From: CBDCFL01 sp050300875
GTDB taxonomy: Bacteria > Pseudomonadota > Alphaproteobacteria > Rhodobacterales > Rhodobacteraceae
Assembly: GCA_050300875.1 (NCBI GenBank)
Contig: JBNKYL010000203.1
Coordinates: forward strand, 1 to 7,670
Length of the DNA: 7,670 bases
Direction: 5' to 3'
Notes under the pieces: model-generated
Databases searched by the model: none
What the model was told of the DNA's origin: nothing
Seen by the model: only the letters and a program-made list of their open reading frames with translations
Translations under genes and position numbers: made by a program
In this document: positions 1 through 5,899 of the stretch, piece by piece
Layout of the letters: every line of letters starts with the position of its first letter
Numbering within the stretch: the first letter of the stretch is position 1

Positions 1-161
1 AGCGCCGCAGATGACGCCGCGTCGCCGGCAACCTGGGCGATCGGTGGGCGGGCAGGGGCATCATCTCCACCCGCGCTCGGAAAGCGGGTAAAGGTCTTGA
101 CCTGCCCGGACCGGGCGGATTGCCCCGGTTCCGCCGGGGCAAGGCGCTTGCGTTTGGCCAT
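1..161 (-). CDS. parB: ParB-family plasmid partition protein, N-terminal fragment
   Basis: This is the start of a leftward gene that continues beyond the left edge; 53 codons are visible. The translation begins MAKRKRLAPAEPGQ and later reads PPIAQVAGDAASSAA. A basic MAKRKRL start followed by a Pro/Ala-rich linker is typical of ParB partition proteins on Rhodobacterales plasmids (recognised from memory). The ParB/sulfiredoxin-like CTPase core and the helix-turn-helix are outside the window, so the assignment rests on this N-terminus and on the position after parA. The start is well supported: a strong Shine-Dalgarno AAGGAG (complement of 169-174) sits 7 bases before the ATG. ParB would bind parS, probably the palindrome at 233-248, and stimulate the ParA ATPase so that plasmid copies are segregated. 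It is probably co-transcribed with parA across a 169-base spacer. Confidence 0.8.
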   Translation of the reverse strand, partial: MAKRKRLAPAEPGQSARSGQVKTFTRFPSAGGDDAPARPPIAQVAGDAASSAA

Positions 162-202
162 CTCAGATCTCCTTTGCCGCTATCTTTAACCGGGCCGGAA
201 TA

Positions 203-229
203 TCGGCGCGTAAACCGACCGCGCGCCGA
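203..229 (-). promoter_or_regulatory. Inverted repeat in the parB leader
   Basis: Perfect 8-bp arms TCGGCGCG (203-210) and CGCGCCGA (222-229) flank an 11-base loop. On the parB-coding strand this GC-rich hairpin lies about 40 bases upstream of the parB start, between the parS-like palindrome and the Shine-Dalgarno. No U-run follows it, so it is not a classical terminator. It could be an mRNA structure that lowers parB expression relative to parA, or part of the centromere. The symmetry is seen directly; the role is inference. Confidence 0.4.
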
Positions 230-232
230 AAT

Positions 233-248
233 GTTTCGCATGCGAAAC
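233..248. other. parS: Candidate centromere parS (16-bp palindrome)
   Basis: GTTTCGCATGCGAAAC is a perfect 16-bp palindrome between parA and parB, flanked on one side by an A/T-rich tract. ParB-family centromeres are usually perfect or near-perfect palindromes of 14-16 bp placed in or next to the par operon, and the GTT...AAC ends resemble those known from repABC parS sites. A degenerate copy, TTTCGGTGCGAAA, lies at 305-317 with the same half-sites but a different 3-base centre. The palindrome is seen directly; parS function is inferred from form and position. Confidence 0.65.
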
Positions 249-255
249 GTTTTTT

Positions 256-317
256 ACTTAAGTCATTGAAAAATAACGATTTTTTCTTCGTATTTCCGGA
301 AAGATTTCGGTGCGAAA
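256..317. promoter_or_regulatory. AT-rich spacer with further small palindromes beside parS
   Basis: Next to the 16-bp palindrome are ACTTAAGT (256-263), an A/T stem AAAAAT/ATTTTT (269-274 and 279-284), the 10-bp palindrome TTTCCGGAAA (293-302) and the parS-like TTTCGGTGCGAAA (305-317). The tract is much richer in A/T than the surrounding genes. It may help the partition complex assemble by DNA bending or secondary ParB contacts, or it may be the 3' end of the parA message. The individual palindromes are short and some may be chance. Confidence 0.35.
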
Positions 318-330
318 CGCCCATGTCTCG

Positions 331-1722
331 TTACTCCGCCGCCTGTTCCGGGGCCTGTCGGGCCAACTCATCGCGCCGCCAGATGCCGTAAAGCAGCTTT
401 TTGAACTCGGCATAGGTTTCGTCGAAGGTCGCCCGCCCGCGGGCATAGGTGTCGCGGTTGAAATCACGATAATCCGCTTCGTAGATGCCGCTGACCTGTT
501 CGCCGGCCTGGCCTATGAGCGCGGTGAAATCCTGCCGGTAGGGCGACAGCGTCCGGCCCAGATAGGCCTGCATCAGCGCCGCCATTTCCGCCTGCTGGCC
601 GCTGTCGAACCGGGTGATGACCGCCTGCACCGCATCCCATTCAAAGGCCATCTCTTCGCGCCCCAGGGCGCGGGCGGCCATGTTTTCGCCGTCCTCGATG
701 CTGGCGAAGGTCGAATGTAGCATGTCAAAGAACCGCCCCGTTGAATCGAATTCGACGAAGGACGCCCCAAGCGGGACCAGAACGATATCGGCCGCCGACA
801 GCCCGTTGATGGTCAGATAGCCAAGGGCAGGGGGGGTATCGAGGAAGATCAGGTCATAGTCGTCCATCACCCCATCGGCCGCCAGCGCGCCGGAAAGCGC
901 GTCCCAGAGCTTCCAGCCGCGCGCCGCCATGCGCCAGACCGGGATCTGGAATTCCGACCAGTAAAGGTTCAGCTGTGCGCCGATCAGGTCGATATTGGGC
1001 CAGTGGGTTTTCTGGATCACGTCGGCGGCCTTCAGCTTCATCGCCTCGGCCAGCGTGTCATCCATGGCCTGGGGTGTTTCGCCGCGATCCAGCCGCCGCT
1101 GGTTTTCGCCGCGCAGATGTTCGCCGTAATGGCGCGCCAGAAGCGGGAAGACGGTGCCCCATTCATCGGCCACGCGCCCGCCCAGGATCGAGGTCATGGA
1201 CCCCTGGCTATCCAGATCCACCACCAGCACCTTGTAGCCGTCCAGCGCCGCGCTCATGGCCAGATGGGCGCAAGTCGAGGTCTTGCCGACCCCGCCCTTG
1301 AAATTGGCGACCGCCACGACCTTGGCGGGCAGGCCGGCAGGCCGGTAGGGCAGGTACTCCTTGGCTTTCGACCCTTCGGCACCGAAATGGGCGCGCAGGC
1401 GCAAGACCTCGTCCAACGTGAACCATTTCGCGCCGCCATCGGTTTCGGAAATGCCCTGCGGCAGGTCCGGATTGGCGCGCAACACGCGGCGGAAATGGGC
1501 AGGGGCCACCGGGATCAGGTATTTGGTGATTTCCCAGGTCGAAAAAAGCCGCAGCTTTTTCGCGCCGGTTTCATCCAGCCCCCGGCCAGCCAGGTCATCG
1601 CGCCCGCGCTGGCAGGCTTCGGCAATCGCCGCAAAACTGGCGGTGCCAGATGGCGCATCCAGCCCCGCCAACGCCCGGTCCGGCGAAATGTTGAAATAGG
1701 GAGGGAGGTCCTGACTGCTCAT
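331..1722 (-). CDS. parA: ParA partition ATPase with N-terminal DNA-binding extension (type Ia-like)
   Basis: ParA is the deviant-Walker ATPase that positions plasmid copies over the nucleoid together with ParB and parS. From the preferred start the protein has 463 residues. The deviant Walker A motif KGGVGKT is at about 142-148, the A' motif VLVVDLDSQGS at about 165-175, and Walker B (LIFLDTPP) at about 291-298. The 130 residues before the ATPase include LFSTWEITKYLIP...FRRVL (about 59-80), a winged-helix-like segment resembling the N-terminal extension of P1/F-type ParA proteins, which repress their own operon. The frame is open to an ATG at 1761, giving 476 residues, but that ATG has no ribosome site. 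The ATG at 1722, preceded by GGGCGGAAAG and starting MSSQDLPPYF, is more credible. A TATAAC element (complement of 1736-1741) lies just upstream and could be a -10, but no good -35 is visible. The gene heads the parAB operon and diverges from the origin and repA. Confidence 0.93.
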   Translation of the reverse strand: MSSQDLPPYFNISPDRALAGLDAPSGTASFAAIAEACQRGRDDLAGRGLDETGAKKLRLFSTWEITKYLIPVAPAHFRRVLRANPDLPQGISETDGGAKWFTLDEVLRLRAHFGAEGSKAKEYLPYRPAGLPAKVVAVANFKGGVGKTSTCAHLAMSAALDGYKVLVVDLDSQGSMTSILGGRVADEWGTVFPLLARHYGEHLRGENQRRLDRGETPQAMDDTLAEAMKLKAADVIQKTHWPNIDLIGAQLNLYWSEFQIPVWRMAARGWKLWDALSGALAADGVMDDYDLIFLDTPPALGYLTINGLSAADIVLVPLGASFVEFDSTGRFFDMLHSTFASIEDGENMAARALGREEMAFEWDAVQAVITRFDSGQQAEMAALMQAYLGRTLSPYRQDFTALIGQAGEQVSGIYEADYRDFNRDTYARGRATFDETYAEFKKLLYGIWRRDELARQAPEQAAE

Positions 1723-1840
1723 CTTTCCGCCCGATGTTATATGTTTTGGCCCGGATACCATGAAACGTGATACATGGGAAGGGACGCGGCACCCGCTCCA
1801 GGTTTTCTAAGTAATTTCGGGTGGTTTTGGGTCAGGAAGG

Positions 1841-1937
1841 GGCCTGTATCAGGCCGGGGAAAAATTTTCCGGTGTTAGAATCCCTGTTATTTCTTTGTTA
1901 CAGGGATAGGCGGGCAGGGCCAGTTTTCTTTGAAAAC
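1841..1937. other. AT-rich block with four dyads, candidate DNA-unwinding part of the origin
   Basis: Four inverted repeats follow each other. GGCCTG-TAT-CAGGCC is at 1841-1855. GGAAAA-A-TTTTCC is at 1858-1870. ATCCCTGT/ACAGGGAT has arms at 1880-1887 and 1900-1907 around a 12-base A/T-rich loop. GTTTTC-TTT-GAAAAC is at 1923-1937. The stretch from about 1858 to 1900 is among the most A/T-rich in the window. An A/T-rich segment beside iterons and the initiator gene is the usual layout of a theta-replicon origin, where the initiator melts the duplex. The dyads are seen directly; melting or binding is inferred. No convincing DnaA box was found here. Confidence 0.5.
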
Positions 1938-1971
1938 AAGGCCGGATATGGCGATTTTTCGGGGCCGGGGT

Positions 1972-2038
1972 GACTCTGATCCCACGATAGGCCGACTCTG
2001 AACCCACGACAGACCCGACTCCGATCCCCCGAAAGCGG
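1972..2038 (+). repeat. Three iterons of the plasmid origin
   Basis: Three direct repeats start at 1972, 1994 and 2017 (spacing 22 and 23 bases, about two helical turns). The shared core is GACTCYGAWCCCMCGA followed by a variable base and AG. Unit 1 reads GACTCTGATCCCACGATAG, unit 2 GACTCTGAACCCACGACAG and unit 3 GACTCCGATCCCCCGAAAG. Direct repeats of about 19-22 bp in helical phase, just upstream of a plasmid initiator gene, are the classic iterons to which Rep binds to start replication and control copy number. The third unit ends two bases before the TTGACA element, so Rep binding there could also repress repA. Repeat and spacing are seen directly; Rep binding is inferred. Confidence 0.75.
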
Positions 2039-2040
2039 CT

Positions 2041-2077
2041 TTGACAGAATCGCGCCCACGGCCTAGCCAAGTGTCAA
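2041..2077 (+). promoter_or_regulatory. Possible repA promoter with an overlapping TTGACA/TGTCAA inverted repeat
   Basis: TTGACA at 2041-2046 is a perfect sigma-70 -35 hexamer. At 17-bp spacing the -10 position (2064-2069) reads TAGCCA, which is weak. The exact inverse TGTCAA occurs at 2072-2077, so the two hexamers form a spaced dyad that could serve as an operator. The element abuts the third iteron and lies about 50-85 bases before the repA start. The hexamer and dyad are seen directly; promoter activity is inference. Confidence 0.35.
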
Positions 2078-2085
2078 TGAAACGA

Positions 2086-2104
2086 CGAAAGCGCATGACT
2101 TTCG
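2086..2104 (+). promoter_or_regulatory. Small hairpin in the repA leader
   Basis: CGAAAG (2086-2091) and CTTTCG (2099-2104) form a perfect 6-bp stem with a 7-base loop, ending about 22 bases before the repA GTG and just before the purine-rich tract at 2109-2119 that could be its ribosome site. Such a leader structure could tune initiator translation and therefore copy number. This is inference from structure and position only. Confidence 0.3.
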
Positions 2105-2126
2105 CGGCAAGGGGGCGAGCAGGCCC

Positions 2127-3128
2127 GTGACAGAGCTGGTGGCAGGGCAGGGGGCATCCACCCCCGCGATGGGCGATTTCTTCGTCTGCGATATCTTTGC
2201 GCCCACGCCCAAGCATGACCTGGCCTCGATGGAACACCCGATCTTCTCGCTGTCGACCCGGCCCGACCGGCGCATCCTGAGCTATACCCATAACGATGCG
2301 CAGATCACCGTGACGCCTTCGGTCAAGGGGCGGGCCACGATCTTTGACGCCGATATCCTGATCTTCTGCATCAGCCAGCTGATGGCGGGACTGAATGCGG
2401 GCCGTCCCGTGGCGCGAACGCTGACGCTGACCGCCTATGACCTGCTGACCGCGACGGGGCGGGAAACTTCGGGCGACGGCTACAAGCGGCTCAGGGATGC
2501 GTTCGAGCGGCTGGCGGGCACGCGGATCACCACCAATATCGCCACCGGGACCGAAGAGGTCACCACCGGCTTCGGGCTGATCGAAAGTTGGGCCATCGTG
2601 CGCAAGACCCGCGCGGGCCGGATGGTCAGCGTCACGGTCACGCTGTCCGAATGGCTTTACCGCGCGGTGCTGTCGCGGTCGGTTTTGACCTTGAACAGAG
2701 ACTATTTCAGGCTGCGCCGCCCGCTGGAACGCCGGCTATACGAGCTGGCGCGCAAACATTGCGGAGCGCAGCCGCTCTGGCGTGTGTCAGTCGAAACGCT
2801 GCTGAAGAAAACCGGTTCGGCCAGCCCGCGGCGCGTGTTCCGCGCGATGATCCGCGAAATCATCGCCGATAACCGCCTGCCCGATTACCGGCTGACCGAA
2901 GAACCCGGCGATATCATCGCGGTCCGCCCGCATGACCCGATCGACAGGGCCGGGGGTGTGCCGGTGCCATCGCCGGACGCGCTGGACACCGCCCGGGCGC
3001 TTGCGCCGGGCATGGATGTGCATGCGCTGGTTGCCGACTGGCAACGCTTCTGGGCGCGATCGGGCCGCGCACGGCTGTCATCTGTCGATGCGGCGTTCCT
3101 GGGCTGGGTCGGCAAAAGGGGCGGGTAG
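2127..3128 (+). CDS. repA: Plasmid replication initiator protein, RPA/RepA family
   Basis: This is the replication initiator of the plasmid, expected to bind the iterons at 1972-2038, open the origin and recruit the helicase. The 333-residue protein shows the hallmarks of the alphaproteobacterial 'replication initiator protein A' family (recalled as Pfam RPA): MEHPIFSLS at 35-43, PSVKGRATIFDADILIF at 64-80, YKRLRDAFERLAGTRITTNI at 119-138, DYFRLRRPLERRLYELARKH at 192-211, and a C-terminal tail ending FLGWVGKRGG. Length and motif order look complete. The start is a GTG preceded by AAGGGGGCGAG. Upstream the frame is open only to a TAG at 2064 with no other start codon; an internal ATG at 2169 (residue 15) is the alternative. 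It diverges from parAB across the origin. Its stop lies three bases from the stop of the convergent membrane-protein gene. Which Rhodobacterales replicon class (RepA or DnaA-like) it belongs to cannot be settled by eye. Confidence 0.92.
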   Translation: MTELVAGQGASTPAMGDFFVCDIFAPTPKHDLASMEHPIFSLSTRPDRRILSYTHNDAQITVTPSVKGRATIFDADILIFCISQLMAGLNAGRPVARTLTLTAYDLLTATGRETSGDGYKRLRDAFERLAGTRITTNIATGTEEVTTGFGLIESWAIVRKTRAGRMVSVTVTLSEWLYRAVLSRSVLTLNRDYFRLRRPLERRLYELARKHCGAQPLWRVSVETLLKKTGSASPRRVFRAMIREIIADNRLPDYRLTEEPGDIIAVRPHDPIDRAGGVPVPSPDALDTARALAPGMDVHALVADWQRFWARSGRARLSSVDAAFLGWVGKRGG

Positions 3129-3131
3129 GGG

Positions 3132-4649
3132 CTAGCCCTCGCGCGGGGTCCCCGGGCGCATCAACCAGGCCAGCATCGTAATGAAGGGCAAAAGCCAGAT
3201 CACCCGCGCGCCATAGCGGTCAGCCGGTTGCGACACCGCCCCGCAGACGAAGGCATTGGCCAGGATCCCGGCCAGCACCAGCAGCACGAAGATGCGGAAT
3301 TCGGGCCGCATCCGACCGGGCCAAAAGAACATGCCCGCCAACACGACCAGGCACAGCACGTAGTAGCCGCCCTGGAAGCGATCCACGGTGTCCACCCAGC
3401 CATGGTCATCTATCAGTCGCCCGCCCTGGAAGACTTCGGGGGCAAAATAGTCAAGTGACTTGAATTGTTCCATGACCGATGGCTCAGGGACAGTCATCCA
3501 CACCGACACCATGCCGGCCTGCACCGCGGTATTGTGGACCACCGCCATGATCGTGTCGGCCGGCCGCGACAGGAAGGTCTGCACCGCGAAACGGGTCTGT
3601 TCGGCGGCAATGGCACTTTGGATATCGGCAGGCAGAAGCCTGAGCGTGCCCAGGCTTTCGCTGAATTCAAACAGGATATGCGATGCGGTACGCCGCATCG
3701 GATCGTCCGACAGCTTCAACTGATCGTAAAGCGTGCAGCTGGCCCAGTCGGTGCTGGGGCAGGTTTCCTGCAGGAAGTCATACCCGGCCCCGTCCTGTAT
3801 CAGGCGCGCCGTGAGGAAAGGGTAATAGGTCACCTCTGCGTCAAGCCGATCATGGGCCAGGGCGGTAAAGACCAGTCTTTCGCCGACACCGGCCAGCACC
3901 AGCAGCCCGGCCAGCAGGGTCGACACCCACCAGCGTCGCCCATGCAGCCAGCCCCCCGCCAGCGCCGCCACCGGCACCAGGACCGCCGCGATCAGCAGAT
4001 GCGAGGGATGGGACAGCACCGCCCCGGCGCCGAAGACCAGAACCAGAAGGATTTCCCACCAGGCCATGACCGGCCAGGCCAGCACCAGCACCGCGATGGT
4101 CAGGATCATCAGCCCGGCCAGGATATCGGGCATGAAATAGGCAACAAAAAAGGGCAGCGATCCCAGCCCGGCGGCAAAAAGGGCCAGCCCCATCATCCGC
4201 GGCGCCCGGCGCGGGGCCAGGGTCAGGCCACGCATCAGGATCGACACCAGAAAGGCGGTCACCCCCAGCACGGACAGCATGTGAAAGACCGGCACAGACA
4301 AAGCCCCCAGCCAGTAGGTGCTGGCGGCCGAAAACAGCGCATAGACGACCGACCGCGACCCGTTGATCACCCCGTCATCGGAAATGCCGCCCGATCCGCC
4401 CTGCAGGTCGGCCGGCGCCGGGATCAGGTCCAGCACGCGCAGCGCCTTGGCTCCGGTATCGAGATAGCCCACGCTGTCATAATAATAGAGCGGCTGTCCG
4501 TTCAGCAGCGTCACCGACAGGCAACTGACCACCGCCAGACAGATCCAGAGCGCCCTGCGATAATTGCGGCGCGCAGCCTGTTCATCCCCGAAATCGGCCA
4601 TTACCGTCACCCGCCGGACCGGCTCCAATCGGTCACCCGGCACCATCAT
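3132..4649 (-). CDS. Unrecognised polytopic membrane protein, possibly GT-C glycosyltransferase-like
   Basis: I do not recognise a named family. The 505-residue protein has a basic N-terminus (RRNYRRALW, 28-36) and about nine to ten hydrophobic segments near 33-50, 114-139, 152-173, 174-197, 199-212, 216-234, 241-262, 428-443, 452-472 and 483-497. A large hydrophilic region of about 160 residues (263-425) contains a cysteine pair (CPSTDWASC, 297-305) that could form a periplasmic disulfide. The first loop carries YYYDSVGYL (55-63); an acidic residue followed by an aromatic in this place recalls the catalytic loop of GT-C lipid-sugar-dependent glycosyltransferases. Other notable stretches are FMPDILAGL (172-180) and HPSHL (214-218). 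A purine-rich GAGAGGGGG directly precedes the ATG; the next codon is also ATG (4646) and gives better spacing. Divergence from the acyltransferases suggests a role in surface polysaccharide assembly, but that is inference. Confidence 0.8.
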   Translation of the reverse strand: MMVPGDRLEPVRRVTVMADFGDEQAARRNYRRALWICLAVVSCLSVTLLNGQPLYYYDSVGYLDTGAKALRVLDLIPAPADLQGGSGGISDDGVINGSRSVVYALFSAASTYWLGALSVPVFHMLSVLGVTAFLVSILMRGLTLAPRRAPRMMGLALFAAGLGSLPFFVAYFMPDILAGLMILTIAVLVLAWPVMAWWEILLVLVFGAGAVLSHPSHLLIAAVLVPVAALAGGWLHGRRWWVSTLLAGLLVLAGVGERLVFTALAHDRLDAEVTYYPFLTARLIQDGAGYDFLQETCPSTDWASCTLYDQLKLSDDPMRRTASHILFEFSESLGTLRLLPADIQSAIAAEQTRFAVQTFLSRPADTIMAVVHNTAVQAGMVSVWMTVPEPSVMEQFKSLDYFAPEVFQGGRLIDDHGWVDTVDRFQGGYYVLCLVVLAGMFFWPGRMRPEFRIFVLLVLAGILANAFVCGAVSQPADRYGARVIWLLPFITMLAWLMRPGTPREG

Positions 4650-4784
4650 CCCCCTCTCATTCCGGCCTGCTTAACGCGCTGACCGTTTCGCACACCCGTC
4701 CCGTCGACCGTTGCCTCATGGATTGCGCCCAAGACCAATCCCGAAATGGCCATCGGAAGACGCTGTGGACATTTCCGCACAATG

Positions 4785-4816
4785 CCTTGGAATTTAAAAA
4801 ATATCCTTGGGACTTA
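4785..4816 (+). repeat. Short direct repeat upstream of the first acyltransferase gene
   Basis: CCTTGGAATTTA (4785-4796) and CCTTGGGACTTA (4805-4816) match at 10 of 12 positions, with starts 20 bases apart, in the A/T-rich part of the divergent intergenic region. Spacing close to two helical turns is compatible with tandem binding of a regulator, and the second copy overlaps the proposed -35. Chance cannot be excluded for so short a pair. Confidence 0.3.
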
Positions 4817-4835
4817 CGGCGCGGGTAATTTAAAT
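4807..4835 (+). promoter_or_regulatory. Candidate promoter of the first acyltransferase gene
   Basis: TTGGGA (4807-4812) and TTAAAT (4830-4835) each match the sigma-70 hexamers at four of six positions and are separated by exactly 17 bases. They lie in the most A/T-rich part of the intergenic region, about 42 bases before the start codon at 4877. The promoter of the divergent membrane-protein gene should be in the other half (about 4660-4760), but no convincing hexamers were found there. Confidence 0.3.
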
Positions 4836-4876
4836 CATCAATAGTCCGGTCACATCATCCGTGGGTAGCTTATTGG

Positions 4877-5887
4877 ATGCCATATCTGCTGTCGATTCAA
4901 TATCTGCGCGCGATAGCGGCCCTATTTGTCGTCCTGTTTCACATTTCGGCACTGACGCCAGGTATCGTTTCCACATTCGAAGCCGGGCAGGCCGGGGTAG
5001 ATATCTTCTTTGTCATCAGCGGCTATGTGATGTGGATGACCGGGCAGGGGCAGGCGCCCGGCGATTTCATGATGCGCCGCATCATCCGCATCGTCCCGCT
5101 CTACTGGGCGATCACCCTGGTCGCGGCCATGGTGCATGCCTCGCCCGGGTTCAGCCTGGGCCTTGAAGCGGCACCCGCCGACCTGATCCGGTCACTTCTG
5201 TTCATCGCCTATGTCAATCCCGCCTCGCCGCTGGAAGTTGCCCCGATCGTCATTCCCGGCTGGACGCTGAACCTGGAAATGTTCTTCTACCTGATGCTGG
5301 CCATCGCCCTGACGGTGGCGGGCGGGCGGGTCCTGCCGGTCATGGTGCTGGCCTTGTGCATGCTGGTCGGGCTGGGCGCCATCATGGGCCCGCTTCCGCT
5401 GGTGGCGGGATTCTACACGCAGGACATCCTGCTGGAATTCGCCGCTGGCATGATCCTGGCGCGCTGGATGGAAACACGACCCGACATCACGCCGGGGCTG
5501 GGCGCGGGGATGATGATCCTGGGCTTCGCCGGGATCCTGGCCGGTTTCCCCGCAACCGGGCTGCGGTCGATCGATTGGGGCCTGGGTGCGGTGCTGATCG
5601 TCACTGGCGCGGTGGCGCTGGAACCGGTCCTGGCCCGCGTGCCGATCCCGGCGCTGAAATTCTTCGGCGATGCGTCCTATGCGCTTTACCTGTCCCATCC
5701 CAGCATGATCAGCCTGACAGCCGCCCTGTCGGGCATGCTTGGCCTGGCCCATGGCATGCAGGCCGCCCTTCTGGCGCTGGTGCTATCGCTGGGTGTGGCC
5801 GCCCTGATCCATATATGGTTTGAAAAGCCGGTCACCCGCATGCTGCGCCGAAGTCAGAAGGGCAAGGCCGTCATGAGGACGCCCTGA
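4877..5887 (+). CDS. Acyltransferase family 3 membrane protein (ExoZ-like)
   Basis: This is a 336-residue integral membrane acyltransferase of the AT3 family (recalled as Pfam PF01757). Such proteins move acetyl or other acyl groups from the cytoplasm onto sugars of exopolysaccharide, O-antigen or lipid-linked intermediates. Visible hallmarks are QYLRAIAALFVVLFH (8-22, with conserved Arg11 and His22), GVDIFFVISGY (40-50), the basic RRIIRIVPLYW (67-77), PGWTLNLEMFFY (127-138, with Glu134), GDASYALYLSHP (264-275) and FEKP near the C-terminus (315-318). About ten hydrophobic segments are present and the length is normal for the family. The QYLRAIAAL and PGWTLNLEMFFY signatures are those of ExoZ-type exopolysaccharide acetyltransferases; the true acyl donor and sugar are unknown. 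The ATG at 4877 gives the canonical N-terminus, although its ribosome site is poor. It is divergent from the membrane-protein gene and 133 bases upstream of the second acyltransferase. Confidence 0.9.
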   Translation: MPYLLSIQYLRAIAALFVVLFHISALTPGIVSTFEAGQAGVDIFFVISGYVMWMTGQGQAPGDFMMRRIIRIVPLYWAITLVAAMVHASPGFSLGLEAAPADLIRSLLFIAYVNPASPLEVAPIVIPGWTLNLEMFFYLMLAIALTVAGGRVLPVMVLALCMLVGLGAIMGPLPLVAGFYTQDILLEFAAGMILARWMETRPDITPGLGAGMMILGFAGILAGFPATGLRSIDWGLGAVLIVTGAVALEPVLARVPIPALKFFGDASYALYLSHPSMISLTAALSGMLGLAHGMQAALLALVLSLGVAALIHIWFEKPVTRMLRRSQKGKAVMRTP

Positions 5888-5899
5888 GCTGATCAGCCA

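Noticed and set aside
1723..1761. Upstream ATG at 1761 as the parA start, adding 13 residues
   Set aside because: No Shine-Dalgarno precedes it, the extra residues (MVSGPKHITSGGK) look like leader sequence, and a TATAAC -10-like element overlaps this stretch.
1003..1770. A 255-codon open frame on the plus strand, opposite parA
   Set aside because: It lies wholly antisense to a ParA with intact Walker motifs and shows no domain of its own.
3144..3154. GC-rich dyad CGGGG-T-CCCCG near the repA/membrane-protein junction, considered as a bidirectional terminator
   Set aside because: It lies inside the coding end of the membrane-protein gene, has a one-base centre and lacks flanking T-runs on either strand.
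3465..4682. A 405-codon open frame on the plus strand, opposite the membrane-protein gene
   Set aside because: Its translation is rich in His, Gln, Arg and Pro (runs such as GQHQQPGQQGRHPP), has no recognisable domain and is the usual antisense shadow of a GC-rich gene. The reverse-strand membrane protein has clear helices and a ribosome site.
4685..4692. GTTTCGCA, identical to one half of the parS-like palindrome
   Set aside because: There is no matching second half, and a single 8-base match is expected by chance at modest frequency.
4764..4772. TGTGGACAT, similar to a DnaA box in reverse orientation
   Set aside because: Only seven of nine positions fit, and it lies in the divergent promoter region of the polysaccharide genes, about 2.7 kb from the iterons. 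It is probably chance.
5192..5752. A 186-codon reverse-strand open frame inside the first acyltransferase gene
   Set aside because: Composition is dominated by Gln, His, Arg and Asp in a low-complexity pattern typical of an antisense shadow; the plus-strand gene carries all AT3 motifs.
5888..5897. Palindrome GCTGATCAGC right after the first acyltransferase stop, considered as a terminator
   Set aside because: It is a self-complementary 10-mer without a loop and without a U-run; at most a 3-bp stem could form in RNA.
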